DNA from: Thermogutta sp039793925
GTDB taxonomy: Bacteria > Planctomycetota > Planctomycetia > Pirellulales > Thermoguttaceae
Direction of reading: 5' to 3'
DNA: 64,000 nucleotides
NCBI RefSeq assembly: GCF_039793925.1
Contig: NZ_JBAMME010000307.1
Location: 23,400 to 87,399 of the forward strand
Shown: positions 49,652-60,300 of the stretch, piece after piece
Layout of the letters: each line of letters starts with the position of its first letter
Position numbering within the stretch: position 1 is the stretch's first letter
The notes under the pieces: generated by a model
The model's input: the letters and a program-made list of their open reading frames with translations, nothing else
Told to the model about the DNA's origin: nothing
Database searches by the model: none
Position numbers and translations under genes: made by a program

Positions 49652-50848
49652 TTAAGCGGAACGGGTCACCAGGAGGTTATCCCGGTGCACGACTTCTTCA
49701 TAGGGAAGCCATCCCAAAACCTGAGCGATTTGTCGGGTACGCAGGCCCTTGATCCGGCGGATGTCTTCGGCCGAGTAGTTCGTGAGTCCCCGAGCAAATT
49801 CGCATCCGTCACAATCGCAGAGGGAAACCAGGTCGCCTTTCTGAAATTGTCCCACCACATCAACCACTCCGGCAGGCAACAGGCTTTTGCCCTGTTTTTC
49901 GATAGCCTGGCGGGCTCCCGCGTCCACGATAATCCGGCCGCGGGGTTGAATACTCAGCCCGAACCACCGTTTGCGGGCTTTCACCGTGGCCCCCTGGGCG
50001 AAAAACAGTGTGCCCACCGGTTCGCCGGCAATGATTTTTTTCAATGCGCCGGGTTGTTTGCCGGAAGCGATGATGGCGTTGGAGCCGCCGGTGGTGGCGA
50101 TTTGGGCGGCCCGAAGTTTGCTTTCCATGCCCCCTTTGCTGAGGCCGGTTTTTTTGTCGCGGACCAGGGAAAAAACCGAATCGTCGATTTTGCGCACCAA
50201 AGGAATGAGTTGCGATTGGGGGTCGTTGGGATCGCCTGTGTACAGACCTTCGACATCAGAAAGGAGGACGAGGAGGTCGGCCTGGAGGAGGTTGGTGACG
50301 AGGGCCGCGAGGCGGTCGTTGTCGCCGAAGGTCATCCGCAGCTCTTCCACGGCGACGGTGTCGTTCTCGTTGATGATGGGGATCGCATCGAAACGGTTGA
50401 GCAGCGCCAGGAGGGTGTTGCGGGCATTGAGATAGCTGGTGCGATGTTCGATGACGTCGGCGGTGAGGAGGATTTGGGCCACGATGTCGCCATGCTTTCG
50501 GAAATGAACGTCATAGGCCTGCATGAGGAGGCTCTGGCCGATGGCAGCGACGGCCTGCAGATCGGCGAGGTCGGCAGGACGACCGGGCAGGCCGAGACGC
50601 CCCACTCCTGCCCCCACAGCACCGGAGCTGACGAGGGCGACTTTTCGTCCGGTTCTCCGGACCGCGTGAATTTCCTCGGCAAGCTGGGCGATACGTTCTT
50701 CGTTGAGTCGGCCATCAGGGTGGGTAACGACCCGGGTGCCGACTTTGACCACGAGCAGGTGCGTTTCGGTGGCGATCTCGCGGCGAACGAGGTCCACCTG
50801 GACGGAAGGGCTGGCGCCAGTTGACGTTTGCGGAGCATTTTCCCCCAC
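49652..50848 (-). CDS. proB: Glutamate 5-kinase with PUA domain
   Basis: First enzyme of proline synthesis, ATP-dependent phosphorylation of glutamate. The amino-acid kinase domain (about 25-285) shows HLLVVKVGTRVVT, KVALVSSGAVGAGVGRLGL, INENDTVAVEEL and the GTGGMxxK-like SKGGMESKLRAAQIATTGG. A C-terminal PUA domain (about 290-395) follows, as in most bacterial ProB. The frame opens with a GTG at 50860 that overlaps a GGGAGG; the GTG at 50848, 11 bases past it, is a better-spaced start. proA lies about 30 kb away. Confidence 0.94.
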   Translation of the reverse strand: MGENAPQTSTGASPSVQVDLVRREIATETHLLVVKVGTRVVTHPDGRLNEERIAQLAEEIHAVRRTGRKVALVSSGAVGAGVGRLGLPGRPADLADLQAVAAIGQSLLMQAYDVHFRKHGDIVAQILLTADVIEHRTSYLNARNTLLALLNRFDAIPIINENDTVAVEELRMTFGDNDRLAALVTNLLQADLLVLLSDVEGLYTGDPNDPQSQLIPLVRKIDDSVFSLVRDKKTGLSKGGMESKLRAAQIATTGGSNAIIASGKQPGALKKIIAGEPVGTLFFAQGATVKARKRWFGLSIQPRGRIIVDAGARQAIEKQGKSLLPAGVVDVVGQFQKGDLVSLCDCDGCEFARGLTNYSAEDIRRIKGLRTRQIAQVLGWLPYEEVVHRDNLLVTRSA

Positions 50849-50905
50849 GACGACTAACACCTCCCAATGGATTTCTCCAGGGCAATGGTTTTTCCGGATT
50901 GGACT

Positions 50906-51934
50906 TCAGGCTTTCTTTTGTTTTTCCAGTCGGGCGATACCCGCAGCACCGATGAATCCGGCATTGCCACCGAGTGCAGCGAAATCGATTTCGGTGGTAT
51001 CTCCCACGGCCGGGTAAGCGCGGAGGAAGACCTCTTGTTTGACGCGTTCCAGAAAGATCCGGCCGATGCGGCTCTCTTTTCCACCGAACGTCATGGCCCC
51101 GCCGATGAGGATTCCGTTGGGGTCGATGGTGTGCATCAGGTTGACGATGCCGATTCCGAGGTACTCGGCGGTTTCGAGGATCAGTTGGCGGGAGAGTTCA
51201 TCTCCGGCTTCGGCGGTTTCGGCGATGAGTTTGGGCTCTAGTTTGGCCCCTTCGGCGAGTCGCCGGGAGAGCATGCTGACGCGTCCGGCCGCCAGGGCTT
51301 CCTGAGCCCGTTTGGTCACGGCCGTGGCGCTGGCGTAGGCTTCGAAGTGCCCGCGCCGGCCGCAGGAGCAACTCCGCGCATCGGGGCGGCAATCAATGAC
51401 GGTGTGTCCGTATTCACCGCCGTGGCTGTGCTCTCCGTCGAGGAGCAGATCGCCCACGATGATCCCGCATCCGATTCCGGTTCCCAGGGTGAGAAGGATC
51501 ATGCTGTGGAATCGCTGTCCTGCTCCCACCCATTTCTCGCCGAAAGCGGCGGCCGTGGCGTCATTGGCGAAGGTGACGGGCATGCCACAATGTTCGCTAA
51601 CCCGGTCGCGGATGGGGAAGTATTCCCAGCCTTTGAGATTGGCGGGGACCATGAGCCGGCCCCCGGGAATGTCCATTGTGCCGGGCGAGCCCAGTCCGAC
51701 ACCCGCCACTTCTTCAGGTCGCAGTCCCGCTTCTTGGATGGCGCGGCGGATAAGGGCGCCGATACGGCGTGCGCCATCTTCGGGCCCGCGTTCAACAAGG
51801 GTGGGTTCCTGACCGACCCATAACACTTGCCCACGGTCGTCGGTGACGCCCGCCTTGATGTTCGTTCCTCCCAAGTCCACTCCCACATAAAACGGCGGTT
51901 GGGCCTGCTGTTTGCTAATCAACTTGAGTTCCAT
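50906..51934 (-). CDS. ROK-family sugar kinase, glucokinase-like
   Basis: 342 residues. The N-terminal phosphate loop is VGVDLGGTNIKAGV (about 17-30), the catalytic aspartate is Asp125 in FANDATAAA, and the GTGIGCGIIV loop follows. The ROK zinc site normally reads CxCGxxGCxE; here it is Cys189-S-Cys191-G-R-R-G-His196-F-E, with histidine replacing the third cysteine, while the upstream HGGEYGHTVI supplies another ligand. Phosphorylation of glucose (ATP-dependent) is the most likely activity, but other hexoses are possible. ATG 51934 with an AGGTGA upstream. It lies 57 bases from proB and upstream of it on the same strand; the PPi-phosphofructokinase gene is the next upstream neighbour. Confidence 0.85.
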   Translation of the reverse strand: MELKLISKQQAQPPFYVGVDLGGTNIKAGVTDDRGQVLWVGQEPTLVERGPEDGARRIGALIRRAIQEAGLRPEEVAGVGLGSPGTMDIPGGRLMVPANLKGWEYFPIRDRVSEHCGMPVTFANDATAAAFGEKWVGAGQRFHSMILLTLGTGIGCGIIVGDLLLDGEHSHGGEYGHTVIDCRPDARSCSCGRRGHFEAYASATAVTKRAQEALAAGRVSMLSRRLAEGAKLEPKLIAETAEAGDELSRQLILETAEYLGIGIVNLMHTIDPNGILIGGAMTFGGKESRIGRIFLERVKQEVFLRAYPAVGDTTEIDFAALGGNAGFIGAAGIARLEKQKKA

Positions 51935-52165
51935 GCCTGTCACCTGTGTCGAGTTGCCATTCACTCCCGGAGACCGGGCGATCAACGCCTGGCGGTATCT
52001 CTAAAAATAAACCCTGCGCGGGCGAGATTGCCCACTGAGGAAGCATCCACCTTTGCCACTGGCTATTCTCCCAGAATATCTAAGCGTGGCTCGGATGCAA
52101 AGCACGCCCGACTTTCTTCGATTGCTGCTCAGTCTGCGTGGATGCCGAGGACCTGAATTCGCGGA

Positions 52166-53384
52166 TTACGCCTGGACTTTGTGGCCTTTGAGTCGGACAT
52201 ACTCGGGCAGGGGGCCCACCAGGGGTCGCGCATATTCGAGAAACGCTTCCGTCACATAGTTGCCTTCGGAGTTGATGAAGTCATCGGGCATGGGTTTGGC
52301 CTTGATAGCGACCTCGGCTAGTGGTACCGTGTCCAGTCGATAGCAATAAGGCTGATTCGATTCTCGGCGAATTGAGACCATCATGCCGCTGACACCTTCG
52401 GAAGCCAGGCGAACGGCTTCCCTTCCGCAGGCATAGGCCTCTTCAAGATCAATTTCGCTTACCCGATCCGCCGCGCACATTTGAAGAGATTCACAGACCT
52501 GGAACTCACCCCGCCAGCCGTAAGTTTGGCTGATCATGCGATGGAGCATCATCGCGGCACTGGTGCCCCCCATGGCCCCGAACTCTACGTTAGAGAATTG
52601 GTCGGTGACGGTGGCCTGGCTGACCGGTCGTCCATCGGGATATGTAATCCCCTCTCCGCACACGACGCTGCACCAGCCGAAGCGGTCATACACTCGTTTG
52701 ACGTCGGCGAGGAATTTATCGCGATCGAAGGGGCGCTCGGGGAGCAAAATGATGTGCGGTGCATCATCTTCCGCAGATTTAGCCAAAGCAGAAGCCGCTG
52801 CCAACCAACCGGCGGAGCGACCNNNNNNNNNNACCGACCGTCTGGAAAATAACGAATTGATCCACGCGGCGCATGTCCCGCGCCAGCATGCCGGCTTGCC
52901 GGACAGAGATGGCCACATACCGTGCGGCACTGCCGTAGCCAGGCGTGTGGTCGGTGCCAAAGAGGTCATTATCGACCGTTTTGGGAATGCCCACCCCGAG
53001 CATCGGATAGTTTCGCTTGCGGCAGAACTCTTCCAGGCGGTGGATGGTGTCCATTGTGTCGTTTCCGCCGATGAGGAACACATACCGGATATTGAAGCGC
53101 TGGAGTTGCTCCAGCAAGCGAGGGAAATCCTCATCCCGGAGTTTGTAGCGACAGCTCCCGAGGGCGGAACTGGGTGTTCGCTTGAGGGCTTCGATTGTTT
53201 CGGGAGCCTCCTGATAGAGGTCGATGACGTCACTTTCCAGAAAGCCCTGAATGCCAAACCGCATCCCCAGACAGCGTTCGATCTCCGGATATTGGCGGCA
53301 GGCTTCGATCACACCGCAAAGACTGGCGTTGATGACGGCCGTCGGACCACCGCTCTGACCGACAATCGCGTTTCCCCGCATCAT
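52166..53384 (-). CDS. pfp: Pyrophosphate-type 6-phosphofructokinase (interrupted by an assembly gap, otherwise intact)
   Basis: Phosphorylates fructose 6-phosphate. The phosphate-donor positions read GGNDT (Asp109, where ATP enzymes have Gly) and PKTVDND (Lys135, where ATP enzymes have Gly), both marks of pyrophosphate use and so of a reversible glycolytic step. The reading frame shifts exactly at ten Ns (52823-52832). Removing the Ns and merging the shared three bases ACC at the two edges restores TVGRSAGWLA, the conserved motif, and gives 1206 bases, a continuous 401-residue protein. AAAGGAG lies nine bases before the ATG. Neighbour of a ROK glucokinase-like gene. Confidence 0.92.
52823..52832. 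other. Assembly gap (10 N)
   Basis: A fixed-length placeholder joining two contig ends inside the phosphofructokinase gene. The sequence on both sides shares ACC, and merging there restores the frame, so no real sequence seems to be missing. Confidence 0.95.
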
Positions 53385-53701
53385 GGAGCATTTCTCCTTT
53401 CTTGTGAAAGTTGACGCGAGCCCTCCCGCACAATCCGCTAATGCTCTCGACCAATGTCAGAAAAAAAATGTGTCTGAGCCACGCCAAACTGAACAAGCTC
53501 ACAGAAAGGACGGCGTGGGCTCAAGATAATCCAGCGTCAACAAATTTCTTGAGGAATTCTTTTACTTTGCCCCCCGATGGTGCCGGCGTCAAGCCCACAG
53601 GTCCGGCGACATGCGGACGCGTTGGAAGGGTAATCAGTCCCAACCTAATTGGGTGCTGTAACAGTCGGTCACTGTTTTTCTTCCCGGCACAATCCGCTCG
53701 G
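53385..53701. other. 317-base intergenic region
   Basis: Between two minus-strand genes (DUF72 upstream end and pfp start). GCACAATCCGCT occurs twice, at 53428-53439 and 53687-53698, framing the region as a 12-base direct repeat. A small hairpin (AACAGT-N5-ACTGTT on the minus strand) lies near 53660-53677. No gene. Confidence 0.45.
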
Positions 53702-54499
53702 TTACACTTCCTTCAGAGCCTGGCCGAGAAGCTCCCGAAAGACGCGGGCGTTTTCTACTGCGTGGGCCTCATAATCGTTATTGAAGAAGGCGTACACTGT
53801 GCGGACAGGGGAAGTCTTGGCCGCCTGAACCACACGTTCGACCCACGGTTGGAGCTCTTCCTGTGAGTAATCGTAGCGATAGAGCTGGCGTCCCAGCCCG
53901 TGGAACCGTAGATAAAGGAAATCCGTTGTGGAGATGATCTCGTCCGGCAACCGGGGATGGCTCACCGCGACAAAGGCAATCTGATGTTGCCGGAGGATCT
54001 TTGCCGCTTCGGCATCCCACCACGAAGCATGTCGGAATTCCAGAGCGTGGCGGACATGGGGAATCGCCGTAGCTTCCTCTTTGAGAAGAGTGAGAAAACT
54101 CTCCAGGCGAGGCAGGTCAGGCCGAAACGAGGGGGGAAGCTGCCAGAGAATCACTCGCAGTTGCCGGAGCGGCGCCACCCGCTCGACGAATTCCCGTAGC
54201 TCAGCCTGGCAATCGTGGAGCCGCTTCAGATGGGTGATGCGGCGGGATCCCTTTGCCGCTACATGGAAATCGTCCGGCATTCGGCGGTTCCACCCGGTAA
54301 TCATGGAAGCGGTGGGCAGACGGTAGAAGGTGGCGTTGATTTCTACCGCGTTAAACTGGGTAGCGTAATACTCCAGTCGGGCCGGGCCTTTTACTTCTTC
54401 GGGATAGAACTTGCCGGTCCAGTCATCGTAAGTCCAGCCGGACGTGCCGATTCTCAGCTCCGGCGGGAATCCGTCTTGAGCAGATTGACGCTTACCCAT
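53702..54499 (-). CDS. DUF72 (YecE) family protein
   Basis: 265 residues with a TIM-barrel-like DUF72 domain. Family motifs: RIGTSGWTYDDWTGKFYP at the start, FNAVEINATFYRLP, FHVAAKGSRRITH, LRVILWQLPPSF, ALEFRHASWW, DFLYLRFHG, and a C-terminal VYAFFNNDYEAHAVENA. The activity of this very widespread family is not established. No operon partner is obvious: 150 bases from the DUF1573 gene on the same strand. Confidence 0.9.
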   Translation of the reverse strand: MGKRQSAQDGFPPELRIGTSGWTYDDWTGKFYPEEVKGPARLEYYATQFNAVEINATFYRLPTASMITGWNRRMPDDFHVAAKGSRRITHLKRLHDCQAELREFVERVAPLRQLRVILWQLPPSFRPDLPRLESFLTLLKEEATAIPHVRHALEFRHASWWDAEAAKILRQHQIAFVAVSHPRLPDEIISTTDFLYLRFHGLGRQLYRYDYSQEELQPWVERVVQAAKTSPVRTVYAFFNNDYEAHAVENARVFRELLGQALKEV

Positions 54500-54652
54500 C
54501 GGTGCGGCCTGCTAATGAACGGTCGATCGTCATTCGCCGCGCGACACGGTCAGCAACAGTCATAGGGATGATTGTATTTGCAACCATCGGGGCGCGTTGG
54601 AGAAAGGCCGCAGCAGTCGTCCGGTGCCCGAAAAAGGGACAAAAGCGGTTTG

Positions 54653-55666
54653 CTACTGCCCGGTTACCTTGATCGTGCCAAGCACAGGGACTTTGAGTTG
54701 TTCGTACCCGGACAGGTTCGTCTCGATGACGATTTCTCCGTGGATAGGGCCCGCTGTTTCGTCCGCCGTAAAGCTCACAGGAATGACCTGGACACTCTTT
54801 TCCGTGTCCGGTAACACAAAGCTGAATCGCTTATCGGGGACCTGAAGTCCCGTTACCCGGAAAGGGACCCGCGCTTGAACGACGAGGTTTTTCGTGACGG
54901 TTTGCCCGGGCGACAACGTTCCCAGTGCGAGCTGCGACGGCTGAACGGTGACCTGGGGAACCACCGAACCTTCCACCGGCAGTACGAGTCGTCTGGCTTC
55001 TTCCAGAGTGTCATTGGTGAAAAGCTCAATTTGCTCCTGGAGATATCCTGCCGGGGCACTGGGTTTGAGGGTAACCACCAACTGGTAGGTTACCTCGCCG
55101 GCACCGCGTCCCGTCTGGTTGATTTGCACTTCGAGGAACTCGGCGCTGGGGACGGCCTTGACGATTTGCCAGTCACTTCGTCCTGCATACAGAAGTTTGA
55201 CAGTGCGCTCTGCAGCGGTGCCTTGAGGCACGGCATTAAATAGGACGACACCCGGATCGAAGACGACGTCGCTGCGAATGTAGACGTAGGTGTGCAATTG
55301 CACCTCGGCCGGGTAGGGCTTGTCGAATGTCACCGTAATGGTGGCGTCCTTACGGCCCAAAAAGCCTCGCGTATCCACCGTGGCGATGATGGCACCTGTT
55401 TCGAATGTCTTGAGGGTGTCCTTTGTAATGCGGGGCTGCGTGCACCCGCACGAGGTTCTTACCGAAGCGATGTGGACGTCTTCCACATAAATATTCTTGA
55501 GCGGAAAAACATGTTCGACTTTGGCGCCCCGGGCAACCATTCCAAAATTGTGGCTGGTATGGTCGAACATGGCCTCCGCCCACTTTTGTGCCCGGGCGCT
55601 GGCTGACGCGAAAAGAAACACAGTGCCGAAAGCTGCAGTCAATATCGTCCGTGTTGCGGTGGGCAT
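54653..55666 (-). CDS. Exported DUF1573 protein
   Basis: 337 residues with a signal peptide (TILTAAFGTVFLFASASARAQ, cleaved near residue 26). The DUF1573 Ig-like domain has its family mark TSCGCTQP near residue 73. Two or three further immunoglobulin-like beta domains follow (GVVLFNAVPQGT..., LALGTLSPGQTVTKNLVVQ...). Such proteins are frequent in planctomycetes and are presumed periplasmic or surface proteins of unknown function. AGGAG 11 bases before ATG 55666; the frame opens 33 codons earlier without a signal peptide, so the later ATG is chosen. Confidence 0.87.
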   Translation of the reverse strand: MPTATRTILTAAFGTVFLFASASARAQKWAEAMFDHTSHNFGMVARGAKVEHVFPLKNIYVEDVHIASVRTSCGCTQPRITKDTLKTFETGAIIATVDTRGFLGRKDATITVTFDKPYPAEVQLHTYVYIRSDVVFDPGVVLFNAVPQGTAAERTVKLLYAGRSDWQIVKAVPSAEFLEVQINQTGRGAGEVTYQLVVTLKPSAPAGYLQEQIELFTNDTLEEARRLVLPVEGSVVPQVTVQPSQLALGTLSPGQTVTKNLVVQARVPFRVTGLQVPDKRFSFVLPDTEKSVQVIPVSFTADETAGPIHGEIVIETNLSGYEQLKVPVLGTIKVTGQ

Positions 55667-55933
55667 GGTGGTGGTCACTCCTTTTTTGGATTCCCCGAAG
55701 GATGGATCAAGAGCATCCTGGAGAGCCCCGGCAGAACTACAAAGGTTGTGGCCCCGAAGCTGCATTGAAGCGAACAGGGCATCCTGCGGACCGAGCAGTA
55801 CGGTCGTTCACCGCCGATTTCTGCGTAAAGGATAGCGACTTTTGCGACCGGAAACAACGGCAATCCTAACCCAGGATGTACCGGTATGTGAGTGTGTTAA
55901 AGGGAGAGGTCACTAGAACGAGCCTGCCGCCGC

Positions 55934-55967
55934 AAAAAAGAAGCCCGGCCGAATGCCGGACGGCCGG
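55934..55967 (-). terminator. Rho-independent terminator of accD
   Basis: Minus strand: CCGGCCG, nine-base loop, CGGCCGG, then GCTTCTTTTTT. It starts about 18 bases after the accD stop. Confidence 0.75.
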
Positions 55968-55985
55968 AGCGAACAGCAGGAGTCG

Positions 55986-56861
55986 CTATTTGCCGCAGTA
56001 GTCGATAATGCGGGCGAGTTCGGATTTCAGTTCCGGCCGACGAACGATCCGATCGATGAAGCCGTGCTCCAGGAGAAACTCACTGGTTTGAAAGCCTTTT
56101 GGTAATTCGATCCGGATGGTAGCCATGATCGTGCGAGGACCAGCAAAGCCAATGAGCGCCTTCGGTTCGGCGATGACGACATCTCCCAGAGAGGCAAAGC
56201 TGGCCGCCACGCCACCCATCGTCGGATTTGTGAGAACGGAGATATACAATCCGCCAGCCGCGTCGAATCGAGCAAGGGCCGCCGACACCTTCGCCATCTG
56301 CATGAGGGAGAAGACCCCCTCCTGCATACGGGCTCCCCCACCGGAACCGGAGACGATGATGAGGGGGAGTTGTTCTGCCTGAGCCCGTTCGATCAGCCGC
56401 GTGAGCTTCTCTCCCACGACGGAGCCCATGCTTCCCATCATGAAGGCGGAGTCCGTCACACCGATCGCCACCCGGCGCGCCCGAATCATTCCCGTGCCCA
56501 CGACCGCCGCGTCCCGCAGGCCAGTGCGTTCCTGCTCACGGCGAAGTCGCTCCCGATAGGGCATTTTGTCAACGAATTCAATGGGGTCACACGGTTCGAG
56601 ATCGGCAAACCACTCCTCGAACGTGCCTTCGTCGAGAAGTTGCCGAATACGTTCCCGAGCCGAGACATACCAATGGTAATCACACTCTGGACAGACACCG
56701 AGGAGCTTGTCCACGTCTTTGCGGAAGACCGTAGCTCCGCAACCTGGACAGCGCAACCAGAGACCGGCGGGTACCCCCCGTTTGGGACGTTTGGTGAGGC
56801 TTTCCCAGCTATTTGCGCCCTGAGACTGAGAAACGGCTGAGGCGGACGGATTTTCCGACAT
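55986..56861 (-). CDS. accD: Acetyl-CoA carboxylase carboxyltransferase, beta subunit
   Basis: Moves the carboxyl group from biotin to acetyl-CoA in the first step of fatty-acid synthesis. The N-terminal C4 zinc finger is Cys38-x2-Cys41 and Cys57-x2-Cys60 (CPGCGATVFRKD...GVCPECDYHWYV). The crotonase-like core has GSGGGARMQEG (oxyanion loop), LTNPTMGGVAASFASLGD and the IGFAGPRTI segment. 291 residues. The alpha subunit gene accA is not in the window. A terminator follows the stop. Confidence 0.96.
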   Translation of the reverse strand: MSENPSASAVSQSQGANSWESLTKRPKRGVPAGLWLRCPGCGATVFRKDVDKLLGVCPECDYHWYVSARERIRQLLDEGTFEEWFADLEPCDPIEFVDKMPYRERLRREQERTGLRDAAVVGTGMIRARRVAIGVTDSAFMMGSMGSVVGEKLTRLIERAQAEQLPLIIVSGSGGGARMQEGVFSLMQMAKVSAALARFDAAGGLYISVLTNPTMGGVAASFASLGDVVIAEPKALIGFAGPRTIMATIRIELPKGFQTSEFLLEHGFIDRIVRRPELKSELARIIDYCGK

Positions 56862-57330
56862 GGCCTTCAGTATTCCTTTGCTTTATCTGGTGCCGTTGCG
56901 TTTGTGACCTTCCCACCCGTCTGATGCAGCCGGGAAAAGGCTTTTTCCGCTGCCAACCGGGCGAAAAATGCTCCGCTTCACCTTCCAATCGGCCGCAATT
57001 GCTTTCCTCAATTAGCCAAATCCTGCCCGCAACCATCAAAGTATCCCCGCGCCGGCGAAGAAACTCAACCCCCCATTGTGGTTTGGGGAGAAAATACTCT
57101 AGCGGGACAGGGCAGGGGACGCAATACGGAAAATTTTGATGATCTGGGCATTGCGCAGTCCCTGTGATCGCACATTTTGGCACCTACGCCACACGCCGCG
57201 AGTTCCTTTCGTTCGACGCCTTGAATTTGCAGACCATTTGAAGAAAAATCTACGGCGGCCGGGGAGAGTTAATCACTGACCGCAAAAGGACAGAGGGATA
57301 ACCGCTGACCTTGTTGCCGGGAGACACGTC
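56862..57330. other. 469-base divergent region between accD and GH106
   Basis: No gene is evident. It should contain the promoters of both genes. A GATAAA on the minus strand, some 45 bases before accD, is a possible -10 box; nothing convincing is seen for the GH106 gene. Confidence 0.4.
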
Positions 57331-60300
57331 ATGCGTCGCTTCATGTCTTTCCTGACCCTTGCGCTGGGTTTTGAGTTTCTCATAGCGAGTTCCGTATGGG
57401 GACAGGTGATCTCTTCACCCCCGGACCCAGGCAGTGGGATGCGCGGCCTTTTCCGCTCGGGATCTCCTTCAACTCGGCCCTGGGTGTACTGGTTCTGGCT
57501 GAACGGCAATCTCACCCGCGAGGGAATCGAGGCGGACCTCCAAGCCATGCAGGAGGCCGGAATTGGTGGCGTTTTGATCATGGAAGTCGATCAGGGGACG
57601 CCTCCTGGTTCGGTACGGTTTGGTTCCCCGGAGTGGCAGGAGCTGTTTTACTTCATGCTGGCGGAAGCGGGCAAAAGAAAAATCCAGGTCAATATGAACA
57701 ATGATGCCGGTTGGACCGGCAGCGGAGGACCATGGATCAAGCCAGAGCAGGCGATGCAGCGGATTGTCTGGTCTGAAATCACAGTGGAGGGTCCGCAGGC
57801 CGGACAAATCACTCTTCCTCAGCCGTCAGTTGTTGAAAATTATTACCGTGAGGTAGCGGTACTGGCTTTTCCGCGTCCTGCCAATCCTGCCCGGATCGAC
57901 GGAATTGCTTACAAGTCGCTGGCCCAGGTGCCTGGTGCCACCCTCGTGGTTCCTGGTGAAGTTCCCGAGCCACCGGCCAACCAGGTCATCCCAGCAGAAA
58001 AAATCGTCGATCTCACCGGCAAGATGGATTCGGAAGGCCGTCTCCAGTGGAACGTACCGGAAGGAAAATGGACCATCCTCCGTTTCGGTCACACGCCGAC
58101 CGGTGCTCGCAACCACCCATCTCCCGAAGAAGGTCGCGGACTGGAATGTGACAAGCTCAGTCCAGAAGGTGCGGATGCAGCTTTCGAAGGTCTGATGGGC
58201 CAGTTATTAAAGAACTGGCCGAAAAACCTGCGCCGGGGAGGTGTGCTCATCAGAACGCATATCGATAGTTGGGAGGTGGGCTCGCAGAACTGGACCGCCC
58301 GCATGCCTGAAGAGTTTGCCCGGCGACGGGGTTATGACCTCCGTCCCTATTTGCCGGTGATCGCAGGGTATGTGGTGGGCAGTCGGGAGATCTCCGAGCG
58401 GTTTCTCTGGGATTTCCGTCAAACCATCGGGGAACTGGTTCTCGAGAATTACGCGGGACGATTCCGCAGCCTGGCCAGAAAAAATGGCCTGGAACTGACC
58501 ATCGAAGCCTACACGACGTGCCCTGTGGACGAACTCGCATATGCGGGTCGGGCGGACGAGCCGATGGGCGAGTTCTGGTCCTGGTCGAAATATGGAGCGG
58601 CTTTCAGTTGCACGGAGATGGCCTCCGCCGCGCACGTCTATGGCAAGAAGGTGGTAGGAGCTGAGGCTTTCACGGCTACCGATGCCGAACGCTGGCTCGG
58701 GCATCCCGGCAATATCAAGGAACTGGGCGACTGGGCATTTTGCGAGGGCATCAATCGCTTCGTGTTTCACCGCTATGCGATGCAACCGTGGACCAACCCG
58801 CCGCGTATGCCTGGCATGAGCATGGGTCCGTGGGGTCTTCATTACGAGCGCACGCAAACCTGGTGGTCTTTGGTCCGACCGTGGCACGACTATCTTGCTC
58901 GTTGCCAGTACCTGCTCCAGCAGGGGCTGTTTGTTGCCGACTTTTGCCTGCTAACACCTGAGGCCGTTCCGCAAACCTTGGCCGGACAAACCGCGATCAC
59001 GCGCTTCGGCCGTCCTCGGGAACGCGGGCCGTTCAATTACGACTTTTGTCCTCCGGAAGTGGTTCTCACCCGGATGGCGGTTCAAGATGGTCGGTTGGTT
59101 CTTCCGGATGGAATGAGCTATGCCGTTCTCGTTCTACCTCGCGTGGAGAGGATGACTCTGCCTCTTGTCCAGAAGATTACTCAATTCATCAAACAGGGAG
59201 CCACGGTCATCGGCGGCCCGCCGACCAAAACGCCCGGGCTCGCCGGATATCCCGATGCTGACGCGGAGCTTCGCAAACTGGTGGAAGAAGTTTGGGGAAC
59301 AGCGAAGGCCCCGGGCGAGATCACGGTGAGAAACTACGGGAACGGCCGAATCATCTTTGGCGGACCATTCTCTACCGCCGGAGGAGCTTCGGAAAATCCC
59401 GGTTTTGACCAGGCCCAATGGGTCTGGACCACGGAGGGCAAGCCGACCAGCGCGGTCCCGGTCGGTCATCGGTATTTCAGACGGGTCTTTGAACTTCCGG
59501 CGGATGCCAAACTCAGCGCAGCCTGGTTGGTGATCACGGCAGACAATGAATTCGAATGCAAAGTGAATGGCCGGCGGGTGGGCCGCGGTGATGATTTCCA
59601 CCGGCCTTATCGCATGAATGTGACAGGCCATCTTCGGCCAGGGAAAAACCTCCTCGCAGTGGATGCGTTCAATGCAGCGGACTCTCCCAACCCGGCCGGA
59701 CTCATCGCGGCCCTCCATCTCAAGTTTGACAACGGGCAGCAAGCAACGATTGTCACCGATAAACAATGGGAATGGGCAGCGTCACCACCGCCCGCCTGGG
59801 ACAATGATCCCGCAGCCCCCGGTGACTGGAAACCCGTCCAGGAGGTTGGGCCACTTGGAATAGCCCCCTGGGGCGATGTGAGCGACGTGGGCGCGGACCC
59901 CAATCTCATTCCCGATTTGGATGAGGTTTTTGCCCTGGCCCCGAAGCTGGGTCTGATTCCCGACTTCCGCTACGAAACGGTCTCCGGGGAACAGGCCCTT
60001 CGTTATATCCACCGACGAATCGACGACATCGACGTATACTTCGTCGCCAATAAAACCGCCCATCCGATCGACGCATTGTGCTTTTTCCGGATGAAGGACA
60101 AGCGGCCGGAACTGTGGTACCCCGAGACCGGGGAAACGGTAGCACCCGTGGTGGTCTACCGAACATCGGAAGAGGGGACGGAGCTACCGCTGCACTTGGA
60201 AGGCTACGAATCGGTGTTCGTGATGTTTATGCCGAATCCTCCGATCCCCGAGTATATCGTCAGCATTCTCCATGAGGGTCGCGACGTCGTTTGGCCCAGT

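Noticed and set aside
52166..53257. Phosphofructokinase read as two fragments or a frameshifted pseudogene
   Set aside because: The frame change coincides exactly with the ten Ns and disappears when the overlapping ACC edges are merged.
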